The translations under genes were made by a program, and so were the position numbers. Under the pieces are notes generated by a model, which was not told the DNA's origin, did no database searches, and saw only the letters and a list, made by a program, of their open reading frames with translations. Below are positions 35,551 through 43,532 of a stretch of 46,953 nt of DNA, piece by piece. Source of the DNA: Flavobacteriales bacterium UBA5933 (GTDB lineage: Bacteria; Bacteroidota; Bacteroidia; Flavobacteriales; Weeksellaceae); assembly GCA_002430925.1 (NCBI GenBank), contig DJDD01000103.1, forward strand, positions 1-46,953, read 5' to 3'. Within the stretch, counting starts at the first letter, position 1, and each line of letters starts with the position of its first letter.

Positions 35551-35558
35551 CAAATTTA
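35551..35558 (-). promoter_or_regulatory. Possible -7 box for tadA
   Basis: TAAATTTG on the minus strand, 8 bases before the ATG at 35542. It supports the shorter start and would give an almost leaderless message. Confidence 0.4.
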
Positions 35559-35595
35559 AAAAGCAAAAATAATGAATAAAAAATAGTAGATTTAA

Positions 35596-35603
35596 TACAT
35601 TTG
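35596..35603 (+). promoter_or_regulatory. Possible -7 box for the EamA transporter
   Basis: TACATTTG matches TAnnTTTG and overlaps the TTG at 35601 that could otherwise be read as a start codon. It argues for the ATG at 35625. Confidence 0.4.
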
Positions 35604-35624
35604 TATAAATTGACAACTAATTCT

Positions 35625-36515
35625 ATGAACCAACCAAAGTATATTTTTGCTGCTATTATAACTTTTCTGTTATGGGGATTTTTCAGTTTTGGATTAAGAC
35701 CTATAGCAACCTATCCTCCGCTAGATATTTTATTCTTTAGATTATATATTTCAGTTATTATTCTAGTAACAATTAATGTATGTTTTAGACAGAATAAAAT
35801 AAAAAAAGATTGGAAATTATTCTCTTCCTTAGAAAAAAAGAAGAAAAAAAGATTGATTAGTTTAGTTATTGGTGGTTCTTTTATTTTGATGACAAACTGG
35901 TTATCATATATAATTGTGATGAATAATATTAGTGTACAAGCTGCATCACTTTCTTATCTTGTTTGTCCAATTATCACAACATTATTATCATTTATACTTT
36001 TACATGATCATTTAACCAAAGTAAAATGGATAGCTATAATCATAAGTTTCGTTGCTTGTGTCATTTTATCAATTGGTCATTTTGTAGACTTAATGTATAG
36101 CTTAATTGTAGCTACAAGTTTTGCATTATATATTATCATTCAAAGAAGTCTAAATATGTTTGATAGTTTTAATTTATTGATGACTCAATTACTAGTTATT
36201 TCTATAATTATGTTGCCTTTTGCTTTCGTTTTATTAGGAAATATTCCTACTGAAAGCATTTTTTACCAATGTATTTTTATGATTGTTATTTTATTTACAA
36301 TCATTCCTATGTTCCTTAACAATTTTGCTTTGAAAGGAATTGATTCATCTACAGTTGGTATTTTAATTTATCTTAATCCAATTACAAATTTTTTACTCGC
36401 GATATTTTATTACCATGAGAAAGTTTCTTTTCTTCAGTCAATAGGATATCTACTGATATTTTTAGCAATCATCATTTTTAATTCTATTTTTTTTAAGCTT
36501 TACAAAAAAAAATAA
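35625..36515 (+). CDS. EamA/RarD-like membrane transporter
   Basis: 296 aa with about ten membrane helices in two similar halves, typical of the drug/metabolite transporter superfamily. FGLRPIATYPPLDILFFRLYISVIIL in the first half resembles RarD proteins (chloramphenicol-sensitive protein family), where the conserved Pro and Arg occur. The solute is unknown. I start at the ATG at 35625 rather than the TTG at 35601, which lies in a likely promoter. Confidence 0.85.
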   Translation: MNQPKYIFAAIITFLLWGFFSFGLRPIATYPPLDILFFRLYISVIILVTINVCFRQNKIKKDWKLFSSLEKKKKKRLISLVIGGSFILMTNWLSYIIVMNNISVQAASLSYLVCPIITTLLSFILLHDHLTKVKWIAIIISFVACVILSIGHFVDLMYSLIVATSFALYIIIQRSLNMFDSFNLLMTQLLVISIIMLPFAFVLLGNIPTESIFYQCIFMIVILFTIIPMFLNNFALKGIDSSTVGILIYLNPITNFLLAIFYYHEKVSFLQSIGYLLIFLAIIIFNSIFFKLYKKK

Positions 36516-36527
36516 AAAATATTTTTT

Positions 36528-36558
36528 TTGCAATTTCTGCTTTTTTTTTGTAAATTTA
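36528..36558 (+). promoter_or_regulatory. Likely promoter of the secreted protein gene
   Basis: TTG (36528-36530), 20 bases, TAAATTTA (36551-36558), one mismatch from TAnnTTTG. About 20 bases before the ATG. Confidence 0.4.
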
Positions 36559-36577
36559 TTCACCAATTTATAAAAAT

Positions 36578-37291
36578 ATGAAAAATATATTTTACACTTT
36601 ATGTATTACAACTTTCGGAAGTATTAGTGCATTTTCACAAGTAGGTATAAATACTTCGACTCCTCAAAAAACACTTCATGTAGATGGAAGTCTACAGATA
36701 ACTAATGAGTTTAATGTTGGGGGCTCTGGTAGTGCTGCAGGTAGTGCAGGTAGTTCAGGTGACCTTCTTTTTTCACAAGGTTCAGGTGCTGCCCCAAAAT
36801 GGTCTAGCCTAGCAAATAGTAATGTTTCAGGAGTACTTTATAAGATAGACTATGTAAAAGGTACATCTCCCGTTAATGTTGCTCAAGGTAGAACAACAGC
36901 CGTTCCAGGTATTACATACACTCTTACTGTTCCTAGCACAGTAAAATCGCAAACTGTTGCTATAAATTTTATTGGTTACGCTCCAAAAAATTCAGCTGGT
37001 GGTGACAATTCCCAAGGGGTTTTTGAATTACACCTTGATGGCACCAAAGTTACTTCTGCCTATTCCGCTGTAGCTAATGATACCGGTAATGGTACTATGC
37101 AAAATTTACCTATACCAACTACTCTTATATATCAGGACACATTTACACCCGGAACTTATACTTTCACTGTATATTATACATCTTGGGCAGGTACAGTTAC
37201 CCTAAATAAAGTTCCTACTGAATACAATGGTTATAATAAAGACACCGAATCTATGCTATCAAGAATGCAATTATTTATATTCAACAATTAA
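36578..37291 (+). CDS. Secreted protein with Gly/Ser/Ala linker
   Basis: 237 aa. Signal peptide ending AFSQ; then VGINTSTPQKTLHVDGSLQI, a start seen on many secreted Bacteroidota proteins with trimeric or fibre-like repeats; a flexible Gly/Ser/Ala stretch at about 49-72; and a beta-rich C-terminal domain (about 85-237) that looks like a jelly-roll. The codons are visibly richer in G+C than in the neighbours, which suggests recent transfer. Monocistronic, with a promoter and a strong terminator. Surface display or adhesion is inference. Confidence 0.75.
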   Translation: MKNIFYTLCITTFGSISAFSQVGINTSTPQKTLHVDGSLQITNEFNVGGSGSAAGSAGSSGDLLFSQGSGAAPKWSSLANSNVSGVLYKIDYVKGTSPVNVAQGRTTAVPGITYTLTVPSTVKSQTVAINFIGYAPKNSAGGDNSQGVFELHLDGTKVTSAYSAVANDTGNGTMQNLPIPTTLIYQDTFTPGTYTFTVYYTSWAGTVTLNKVPTEYNGYNKDTESMLSRMQLFIFNN

Positions 37292-37315
37292 TAAAAATTT
37301 ATAAATTATCATATC

Positions 37316-37357
37316 TTCTCAAATAAATATTAAATAATATTTATTTGAGAATTTTTT
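37316..37357 (+). terminator. Terminator of the secreted protein gene
   Basis: Perfect 17-bp stem, 37316-37332 with 37335-37351, followed by TTTTTT. The longest perfect stem among the terminators here. Confidence 0.85.
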
Positions 37358-37427
37358 GTTATATATTTTTTCAAAAAACACTATTGTAAATCATTATAGG
37401 TTTAAAGTCATATATTTGACAAAATAA

Positions 37428-37456
37428 AAAAAGAGACTTATAATAGTCTCTTTTTA
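37428..37456 (-). terminator. coaX terminator
   Basis: AAAGAGACT (37430-37438) and AGTCTCTTT (37445-37453), loop TATAAT; T-run on the minus strand. Confidence 0.85.
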
Positions 37457-37461
37457 TTTAT

Positions 37462-38232
37462 CTAGTTGATTGTATCCTTATTTAATTCATAAAGAATACT
37501 CAGACCTTTTATTGTATGTAAACGATCATCTACATCTATCTTATCGGTTAAAGGTTTATAAATTCCTCCAACACCTCCTGTAGATATAACAAAACATTTC
37601 TCTCCTACTTCTTTATTTATTCGTTCAATCATTCCTTCAACCATACTCAAAAATCCATAGACAACTCCTGATTGCATACAAGATTCTGTATCACGACCAA
37701 GTACATTCTCTGGTGCTTTAAGTTCTATAGTTGGTAATTGAGCTGTATTTCCTACCAAGGAATTAAGAGCTGTAATAATACCAGGAGCAATAACAACTCC
37801 TGTTACTTTTCCTGTTTCGTCCAAACCTAAAAAAGTAAGAGCTGTACCAAAATCAATAACAATTTTTTTACCAGGAACTCCTTTATAATGTGCTGCTACT
37901 GCATTTGCATAAAGATCTGTTCCCATTTGGTTAGATGATCGTATAACCTCTGAAGGCGTATTACGATCAACAATCATTGCTTTTAGTTTATGTATTTTTT
38001 GTAAAGCTATTTTTACACTAATTGTTAATGGAGGAACAACTGAACCTATTACAATTCCAGTAATTTCTTTTTTATCAATACCAAATGGTTTGTACATATT
38101 TGAAAACTTAGCGTAAAATTCATATTCTGTACGGTAAGGTTTCGTATTGATAGTCCAAGTTATAATATCCGTTTCGCTTTTAAAAACAGCGAAACGGATA
38201 TTTGTATTTCCTATATTTACGGCTAGTAACAT
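37462..38232 (-). CDS. coaX: Type III pantothenate kinase
   Basis: First step of coenzyme A synthesis. 256 aa with the actin-like fold motifs: VNIGNTNIRF at the N-terminus, GSVVPPLT, MGTDLYANAVAAHY, VIDFGTALTF, APGI and ISTGGVGG. Two positions differ from the usual family spelling: Asn6 in place of the phosphate-site Asp (DxGNT), and DL instead of DR in GxDR. As far as I remember, other Weeksellaceae share the NIGNT form, so it is likely active. ATG overlaps the stop of the M1 peptidase gene (TAATG). Confidence 0.92.
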   Translation of the reverse strand: MLLAVNIGNTNIRFAVFKSETDIITWTINTKPYRTEYEFYAKFSNMYKPFGIDKKEITGIVIGSVVPPLTISVKIALQKIHKLKAMIVDRNTPSEVIRSSNQMGTDLYANAVAAHYKGVPGKKIVIDFGTALTFLGLDETGKVTGVVIAPGIITALNSLVGNTAQLPTIELKAPENVLGRDTESCMQSGVVYGFLSMVEGMIERINKEVGEKCFVISTGGVGGIYKPLTDKIDVDDRLHTIKGLSILYELNKDTIN

Positions 38233-40085
38233 TATTTTGTAAATACGTTATTTTCTGGGTTAACATCTGCCAAACGTTTCGTTGGATCAATACTAACTTG
38301 TTTTACATCTTTAGATACTTTAAAATCATAAGTTGGCTTTGTCCAAAACCAATCTTCTAAAACTGTTCTTTTAGCACCTTGATATTCTACTAAGTTTTCA
38401 GCAGGTTTTTCTCCTCTCATCTCTCTTAATGGAATATAAAATAATTCTTTTGTTCCATCTGTATATTCAACTAATACATCTATAGGCATTGCAAAGTCAG
38501 ATTTATTTGCAATGGTTACAGTATTATTTGAAACATTATCTACAGCATAATCAATTTTTCTTGTTGTATTTAAAAATAAATTGAAATACCATTTTAAATT
38601 AATTCCAGAAACTTCTTCAGCCACACGTTTAAAATCATTTCCTGAAGGATGTTTAAATTTCCAGATGTCATAAAACTTTAAAAATGTTTTTTCTAAGTTT
38701 TCATTCCCTATAATATAACCTAATTGTATTGCTAAAACTTGACCTTTATAGTAAGCTTCTAAAGAATAACCATAGTTCGTATTATAATAATCTGCTAGTA
38801 AACTTGCTGGTTCTTCTTTCCCTGATAAAGCCAAAGCGATGTATCCTCTGTAAGCATCAGGATTTGGATTAGCTGGAATAACTTTTAATTTTTCATAAAC
38901 ATTTAAAAGAGCCATTTGTTCTACATACGATGTAAAACCTTCATCAAACCATTCATTGTATGTTTCATTGATTCCAAATAATTGTTGGTACCAAGAATGT
39001 GCAGCTTCGTGAAAAATAGTACCAACTAAACTTTCTAAATTTCTGTTACCAGAAATTAAAGTTGCAGTACCATATTCCATTCCTCCATCTCCTCCTTCTA
39101 TAATAGAATAAGTTTTCCAAGGATATTCTCCGAAATGTTCAGAATTATAATCAAAGAATCCTAAGGCATAAGGCATCGCTTCTTTCCAAGAAGATCCTGA
39201 TTGATCATTTTTGTATACTAAATAAATATCTACACCATGTTTAGATTTTCCATGATCTACAACAAAGTTCTTATCTGCTGCAAAAACAAAATCATGAATG
39301 TTTGTTGCTTTAAAATTCCAAGATACTTTTCCGTTATTTTCTTTGATTGTTGGGTTACTTACATACCCTTTTACATTGTTTGGATTTTGTAATTGTCCAG
39401 ATGCACCAATAACATAATCTTTGTTAATATTAATTGTTACATCAAAATTACCAAAAGGAGCAAAAAACTCTCTTCCAACATATTCGTCTAAATGCCATCC
39501 TTCTGGATCGAATTCAGCCATTTTAGGATACCATTGAGCCATAGAAAACTCTACACCATCTTTTGAATTTCTTCCAGAACGACGAATTTGTTCAGGTACT
39601 TGAGCATTCCAAACCATATCAAAAGTTGCAGTTTTACCACTTTTTATAGGTTTTGCCAATGTAACTTCTAAAATAGTTCCATCTACTTTATAATTTACAT
39701 CAGTACCATTTTGTTTTAAAGATGTTATTTTTTGATAACCAATTTGATCTGATTTCAATTCAGTAATACGGCTAATCAATTTAGGATTTTCTTTTGTTCC
39801 TATGTTTGTTACCATTCTTTTATCAGGATCAGAAATATTTCTTAATCTATAATCCATCATACTTCCTGGTTGAAAAGCATTAAAATATAAATGAAAATAA
39901 ACCTTATTCAAGCTTTGACCTGAATTATTAGTATATTTCAACTTCATCTTTCCATCGTATTGATATGATGATTCTTTCATATCAATCTCCATTTTATAAT
40001 CTACTTTTTGTTGCCAATATCCTTTACGTTGTGCAAAAGAGAATTGAACAAGACAAATAAAGATTAGTAGAGTAAATTTTCTCAT
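38232..40085 (-). CDS. M1 family metallopeptidase
   Basis: 617 aa. Signal peptide ending SFAQ, N-terminal beta domain, then the gluzincin catalytic domain with HEAAH (359-363) and Glu382 18 residues on (HExxH-x18-E), and GGMEYG (334-339) as the counterpart of the GAMEN exopeptidase motif. The C-terminal part (from about 500) is a beta domain. It is exported and should release amino acids from peptides in the periplasm or outside. It may supply amino acids alongside the POT transporters. Overlaps coaX by one base. Confidence 0.92.
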   Translation of the reverse strand: MRKFTLLIFICLVQFSFAQRKGYWQQKVDYKMEIDMKESSYQYDGKMKLKYTNNSGQSLNKVYFHLYFNAFQPGSMMDYRLRNISDPDKRMVTNIGTKENPKLISRITELKSDQIGYQKITSLKQNGTDVNYKVDGTILEVTLAKPIKSGKTATFDMVWNAQVPEQIRRSGRNSKDGVEFSMAQWYPKMAEFDPEGWHLDEYVGREFFAPFGNFDVTININKDYVIGASGQLQNPNNVKGYVSNPTIKENNGKVSWNFKATNIHDFVFAADKNFVVDHGKSKHGVDIYLVYKNDQSGSSWKEAMPYALGFFDYNSEHFGEYPWKTYSIIEGGDGGMEYGTATLISGNRNLESLVGTIFHEAAHSWYQQLFGINETYNEWFDEGFTSYVEQMALLNVYEKLKVIPANPNPDAYRGYIALALSGKEEPASLLADYYNTNYGYSLEAYYKGQVLAIQLGYIIGNENLEKTFLKFYDIWKFKHPSGNDFKRVAEEVSGINLKWYFNLFLNTTRKIDYAVDNVSNNTVTIANKSDFAMPIDVLVEYTDGTKELFYIPLREMRGEKPAENLVEYQGAKRTVLEDWFWTKPTYDFKVSKDVKQVSIDPTKRLADVNPENNVFTK

Positions 40086-40115
40086 TCCAACTAATTTCGT
40101 TTTTACTTAATTTAT

Positions 40116-40123
40116 CAAAATTA
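40116..40123 (-). promoter_or_regulatory. Possible -7 box for the M1 peptidase
   Basis: TAATTTTG on the minus strand, 30 bases before the ATG, matches TAnnTTTG. No TTG at the expected -33 distance. Confidence 0.35.
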
Positions 40124-40218
40124 CAAAAATCATTAAGGTAGACTTAGCATTAGAACAATAAATTTGTTTTTATCAATCAATTTATTATTAATCAAAAAAT
40201 TAATTTACATTTTAGTGT

Positions 40219-40260
40219 AACTTTTTTTTATAAATTGAGTCTACTATATAACAACTCAAT
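40219..40260 (+). promoter_or_regulatory. Possible ECF-type promoter and inverted repeat
   Basis: TAACTT (AAC at 40219-40221), 17 bases between AAC and GTC, then GTCTAC (GTC at 40239-40241), close to the ECF consensus with AAC at -35 and GTC at -10. The -10 overlaps an inverted repeat ATTGAGT (40234-40240) and ACTCAAT (40254-40260). The sigma gene starts at 40269. Confidence 0.45.
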
Positions 40261-40268
40261 TAACACAC

Positions 40269-40841
40269 GTGAAACTATTTGTACTAACCAAGAAAAGTAA
40301 AGAGGAAATTTTAGTCGATCGATTAAAAAAGAACGACTCAATAGCTCAGAAAGAACTTTATGATCTTTTTTCGAAAAAAATGTTAAGTATATGCAGGAGC
40401 TATATAAAAGACATTCATTTTGCAGAAGATTGTATGATAAATGGTTTTTGCAAGATATTTCATCATATTCAAAAATTTGAAAATAAAGGAAGTTTTGAAG
40501 GTTGGGTTAGACGAATTATGGTTAATGAATGTTTAACTTTTTTACGTGCAAATAAAACTCTTATTTATGTTGATGACGTTAGAGGTTTTAATGATGATTT
40601 TGATGAAGAGGAAGAAAATGAAGAATTAAATTTTAATGTACAAGAAGTATTAGATCAGTTAGCAGAACCATACCGATTAGTTTTTAATCTATATGTCTTA
40701 GAAGATTATTCACACCAAGAAATCTCAGAAATGCTGAATATATCTTTATCTACAAGCAAAACACAATTATTTAGAGCAAAAGCGAAATTAAAAGAGATTG
40801 TATTATTACAAAAGAAAATGAAAAATGAAAAAGAAGGGTAA
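40269..40841 (+). CDS. ECF-family RNA polymerase sigma factor
   Basis: 190 aa. Region 2 contains ENKGSFEGWVRRIMVNECLTFL, an acidic linker (DDFDEEEENEELN) follows, and region 4 is YRLVFNLYVLEDYSHQEISEMLNISLSTSKTQLFRAKAKLKE. It is a clear paralogue of the sigma factor at 18770-19327. The start codon is GTG at 40269; the next Met is more than 35 codons later inside region 2, so GTG is the only sensible start. Overlaps the next gene by 17 bases. Confidence 0.92.
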   Translation: MKLFVLTKKSKEEILVDRLKKNDSIAQKELYDLFSKKMLSICRSYIKDIHFAEDCMINGFCKIFHHIQKFENKGSFEGWVRRIMVNECLTFLRANKTLIYVDDVRGFNDDFDEEEENEELNFNVQEVLDQLAEPYRLVFNLYVLEDYSHQEISEMLNISLSTSKTQLFRAKAKLKEIVLLQKKMKNEKEG

Positions 40842-41445
40842 TATATCAACCTATATCAAAGAAGAATTAAACCAAAGAGAGCTTAATCCTTCTCATGATA
40901 GCTGGAATAGAATACAAGCAAGAATGGAAGTAATTCCAACTACAAAAAACTCCAATTACAAATGGTGGTTATCTGCTGCTGTGTTTTTTATTTTTACACT
41001 ATCTACAACTATTTATTTATTTACAAATAAAAAGGAAGATTACATTCCTAAGACAGATTTCGTTAAAAATGATTTACATATTGATACTACATCACAAAAT
41101 TTAGATCATACAAACTACTCAACAGATAATACATTAGCTACTAATGAAAAAAATAAAATAGAAAATACTTCTACCGTTGAAATTGAAAAAAAGAATACAA
41201 ATAATATTGAATTAGCTAAAACAAAAGAAAAAAAGGATTCTGCAATCAATAATAAAAGTGAACTAAAAGCCATTATTGAGCAAAAGAAAAATCTTGTTGC
41301 TGCAAATAAATTAGATTCTATTAAAAAAGCTAAAAAAGAAAATAATTACGTTGATCCTGATATGTTATTATATTCTATCGAAAATAAAGAAAATATAAAA
41401 GAATCTAACAAATCAAGAGTTGTATCTATTGATGTAAAAAAATAA
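40825..41445 (+). CDS. Single-helix membrane protein of the sigma cassette (anti-sigma-like)
   Basis: 206 aa. Cytoplasmic N-terminus with IKEELNQRELNPSHDSWNRIQARM, one membrane helix at about 48-67, and a charged periplasmic tail rich in Lys, Asn and Glu. The N-terminal motif (IKxxL, later P and WxxI) is shared with the fused protein at 17422-18783. It overlaps the sigma gene by 17 bases and precedes an outer-membrane protein by 17 bases. The setting suggests an anti-sigma factor, but no described anti-sigma domain is visible. Confidence 0.75.
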   Translation: MKKKGNISTYIKEELNQRELNPSHDSWNRIQARMEVIPTTKNSNYKWWLSAAVFFIFTLSTTIYLFTNKKEDYIPKTDFVKNDLHIDTTSQNLDHTNYSTDNTLATNEKNKIENTSTVEIEKKNTNNIELAKTKEKKDSAINNKSELKAIIEQKKNLVAANKLDSIKKAKKENNYVDPDMLLYSIENKENIKESNKSRVVSIDVKK

Positions 41446-41462
41446 TATCCTGTAATCCTACT

Positions 41463-42512
41463 ATGAAAACAATTAATCGATACACAATATTTTTATTCTC
41501 TTGCTTTCTTATTTCAAACTTTACCTATTCTCAAAAAATTAAGTTTGATTTGAATGATAAAAATAGTGACAAAATAAGCCCTATTGTACAAGACAGAATT
41601 ACTGAATTTACACTTATCATCAGAGAAATTGTAAAAGAAGAAAAAACTGCCATGGAAAAAAAGATTACCGAAGTTGATGAAGATTTAAAACAAGATAAAA
41701 TTACCATAAATGAAGCTAATGCAAAAAAAGAAACATTAGCAAAAGTATATTCTACGGTCATCAACGATAGAATCAAAGAAATTAATTTCAATTTAGATGA
41801 TATTATAAAACAACAAGTTGCATTTTCTATCATGAATGATGAAGATCCAATAGAAACTAGCACAGAAGAAGACATAAGAAAAAGACATAAAATAATTAAC
41901 CAAATAAATGGATACGGATCTTTTGGATATATGGCTTTTACAGGTAGAAAAAATGAAGAATTAAATAAACATGAAAAATTCTCTAGTAATCTTACTGTAG
42001 GGTTAATGTACGAACGTCAATTATCCATTACAAGTCCAATTAATTTCTTAGTAGGAGGATTGTTATCATGGAGAACTTATCGATTAGACGATAGCATGAA
42101 GTTTAATCGTGATGATGACGGAAATGTTGGGCTACTAAAAAGTGATAAATCTTTAGATAAATCAAAATTAAGATCTGCTTATATTTTAGCTCCTATCGGA
42201 TTCAAATTTAACTTCTCTAAACTAAAACAAGCAACTGAAAATTTTGCCTACAGACCAAAATCTAAACATTACATTGCTGCTTATGCTTATGGAGGAGCAT
42301 TACTTTCTTCAAATAACATTATAAAAGGTAAAGGTATACGTAGCAGAGAAAAAGGAAATTACAACGTAAACAATTTTGTTTATGGAGCCGAAATAACTGT
42401 TGGTTTAGGACTAGTTAATGTCTTCGTTAGAAAAGATTTTAATAACTATTTTAAAGAAAAAACTTTTGATAATAGAAAAATGCTTCAATTTGGCATAAAT
42501 ATTGGTTTATAA
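41463..42512 (+). CDS. Outer-membrane barrel protein with N-terminal coiled coil
   Basis: 349 aa. Signal peptide ending FTYSQ; residues about 35-125 are charged, with heptad-like spacing (KEEKTAMEKKITEVDEDLKQDK), probably a periplasmic coiled coil; from about 145 to the end come amphipathic strands (YGSFGYMAFTGR, LTVGLMYERQLSI, FVYGAEITVGLGLVNVFV) finishing MLQFGINIGL, like a small outer-membrane barrel. Third gene of the sigma cassette. Function unknown; the barrel-plus-linker layout parallels the C-terminal half of the fused protein in the other cassette. Confidence 0.75.
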   Translation: MKTINRYTIFLFSCFLISNFTYSQKIKFDLNDKNSDKISPIVQDRITEFTLIIREIVKEEKTAMEKKITEVDEDLKQDKITINEANAKKETLAKVYSTVINDRIKEINFNLDDIIKQQVAFSIMNDEDPIETSTEEDIRKRHKIINQINGYGSFGYMAFTGRKNEELNKHEKFSSNLTVGLMYERQLSITSPINFLVGGLLSWRTYRLDDSMKFNRDDDGNVGLLKSDKSLDKSKLRSAYILAPIGFKFNFSKLKQATENFAYRPKSKHYIAAYAYGGALLSSNNIIKGKGIRSREKGNYNVNNFVYGAEITVGLGLVNVFVRKDFNNYFKEKTFDNRKMLQFGINIGL

Positions 42513-42566
42513 ATAGTATCCTCAAAAATAGTTTAAGAAACTAAATATTTATTACATTTTTATAAA

Positions 42567-42598
42567 TCAAAACCTCAGTTAGTCTGAGGTTTTTTTTC
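42567..42598 (+). terminator. Terminator of the second sigma cassette
   Basis: AAAACCTCAG and CTGAGGTTTT with a 5-base loop and a run of T. Confidence 0.85.
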
Positions 42599-42667
42599 TT
42601 ATAATTTTTTATTTTTTTCTAAAAAACTAGTTTAAAAATAACGTATATTAGTGAAAATAAGTTAATC

Positions 42668-43117
42668 ATGGTAAAATCTAAGTTAAGTTGGCAATTTTCT
42701 ATTCCCATCATAATATTTTTAATATTCATGATGATTAACTTCGAATTTGTCAAAACTTTTTGGTTCGGAGGAAATTTATTTATCAAAGAACCTTTTCTAA
42801 GATTAGGAATTTTCATGATTTCACTTCTTGGTTCATTCTTTATTTTATACGATATCACATTCAATCTTACATTATTCAAATTAAAAGATGAAACGTTTGA
42901 AATAAGAACCATCTTCAAAAAAGACGAAATTCCCTATCGTGCAATTTATTATTTGTACGAAGAAGAAGATATACTTCGATTAAATAAAACTCAGATTCTA
43001 ACGATACAAACCAAAAAATCTCGTTTCAGATTAAGAAGCTTTTTCGATGCTAATTACGATGAAGTAAAAGAAAAAATTATAGAGAAAGCTGAACAATATG
43101 TCAATCTATTAGCCTAA
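42668..43117 (+). CDS. Membrane protein with a PH-like C-terminal domain
   Basis: 149 aa. Two membrane helices (about 10-28 and 48-66), then a soluble beta-rich stretch: LKDETFEIRTIFKKDEIPYRAIYYLYEEEDILRLN, then TQILTIQTKKSRFRLRSF, then a final helix. This resembles bacterial PH-like domains behind two helices, but I cannot name the family. Alone on its strand between terminator and repeat R6. Confidence 0.65.
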   Translation: MVKSKLSWQFSIPIIIFLIFMMINFEFVKTFWFGGNLFIKEPFLRLGIFMISLLGSFFILYDITFNLTLFKLKDETFEIRTIFKKDEIPYRAIYYLYEEEDILRLNKTQILTIQTKKSRFRLRSFFDANYDEVKEKIIEKAEQYVNLLA

Positions 43118-43126
43118 TTTTTTATT

Positions 43127-43227
43127 GGGCGACAGCCAGGCTCTCCATTATATCTTTTACAAATGGAAACAAATACTTTATATTAAGAATCCATTTGTAA
43201 AAGGATGCCATTACGATCCTTGTCGCA
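43127..43227 (+). repeat. Dispersed structured intergenic repeat, copy R6
   Basis: Outer stem GCGACA (43129-43134) with TGTCGC (43221-43226), different from all other copies; triloop hairpin AGC-CAG-GCT; CCATTATATC before and GGATGCCATTA after a central stem TCTTTTACAAATGGA with TCCATTTGTAAAAGGA. It lies between two convergent genes. Confidence 0.85.
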
Positions 43228-43238
43228 AAGGTAATAAA

Positions 43239-43529
43239 TTAAAATTTATCGTTATTATTTTTTAAGTAAATCAATATATTCTGTATAAAAACCAGAATAG
43301 CTAAAGACATAAAAAACATAAAACCTACATAAATAGCAATTTGCTTATCCTGACCAATTTTTATAAAAATAAAATAAGCCAATAGCGTTCCTATAACTTG
43401 CATAATAACACTTTGCCAACCTATTTTTTTTACAACTGCTTGATCTTTTGTTCTAAAACCAGCAATTGCTTGATAAATTGTAGGAAAAATCAACATTACA
43501 AATGCTATAATTTTTAATATGATATCCAT
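43239..43529 (-). CDS. Small hypothetical membrane protein
   Basis: 96 aa with three membrane helices (about 5-20, 40-57 and 66-88) and a charged loop RTKDQAVVKKIGW. No family recognised. It starts 3 bases after the YkgJ-family gene in the mvaA operon, so it is the third gene there. Confidence 0.7.
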   Translation of the reverse strand: MDIILKIIAFVMLIFPTIYQAIAGFRTKDQAVVKKIGWQSVIMQVIGTLLAYFIFIKIGQDKQIAIYVGFMFFMSLAILVFIQNILIYLKNNNDKF

Positions 43530-43532
43530 TTA

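Noticed and set aside
35601..35624. TTG start for the EamA transporter
   Set aside because: It falls inside a TAnnTTTG box; an ATG 24 bases later gives a normal first membrane helix.
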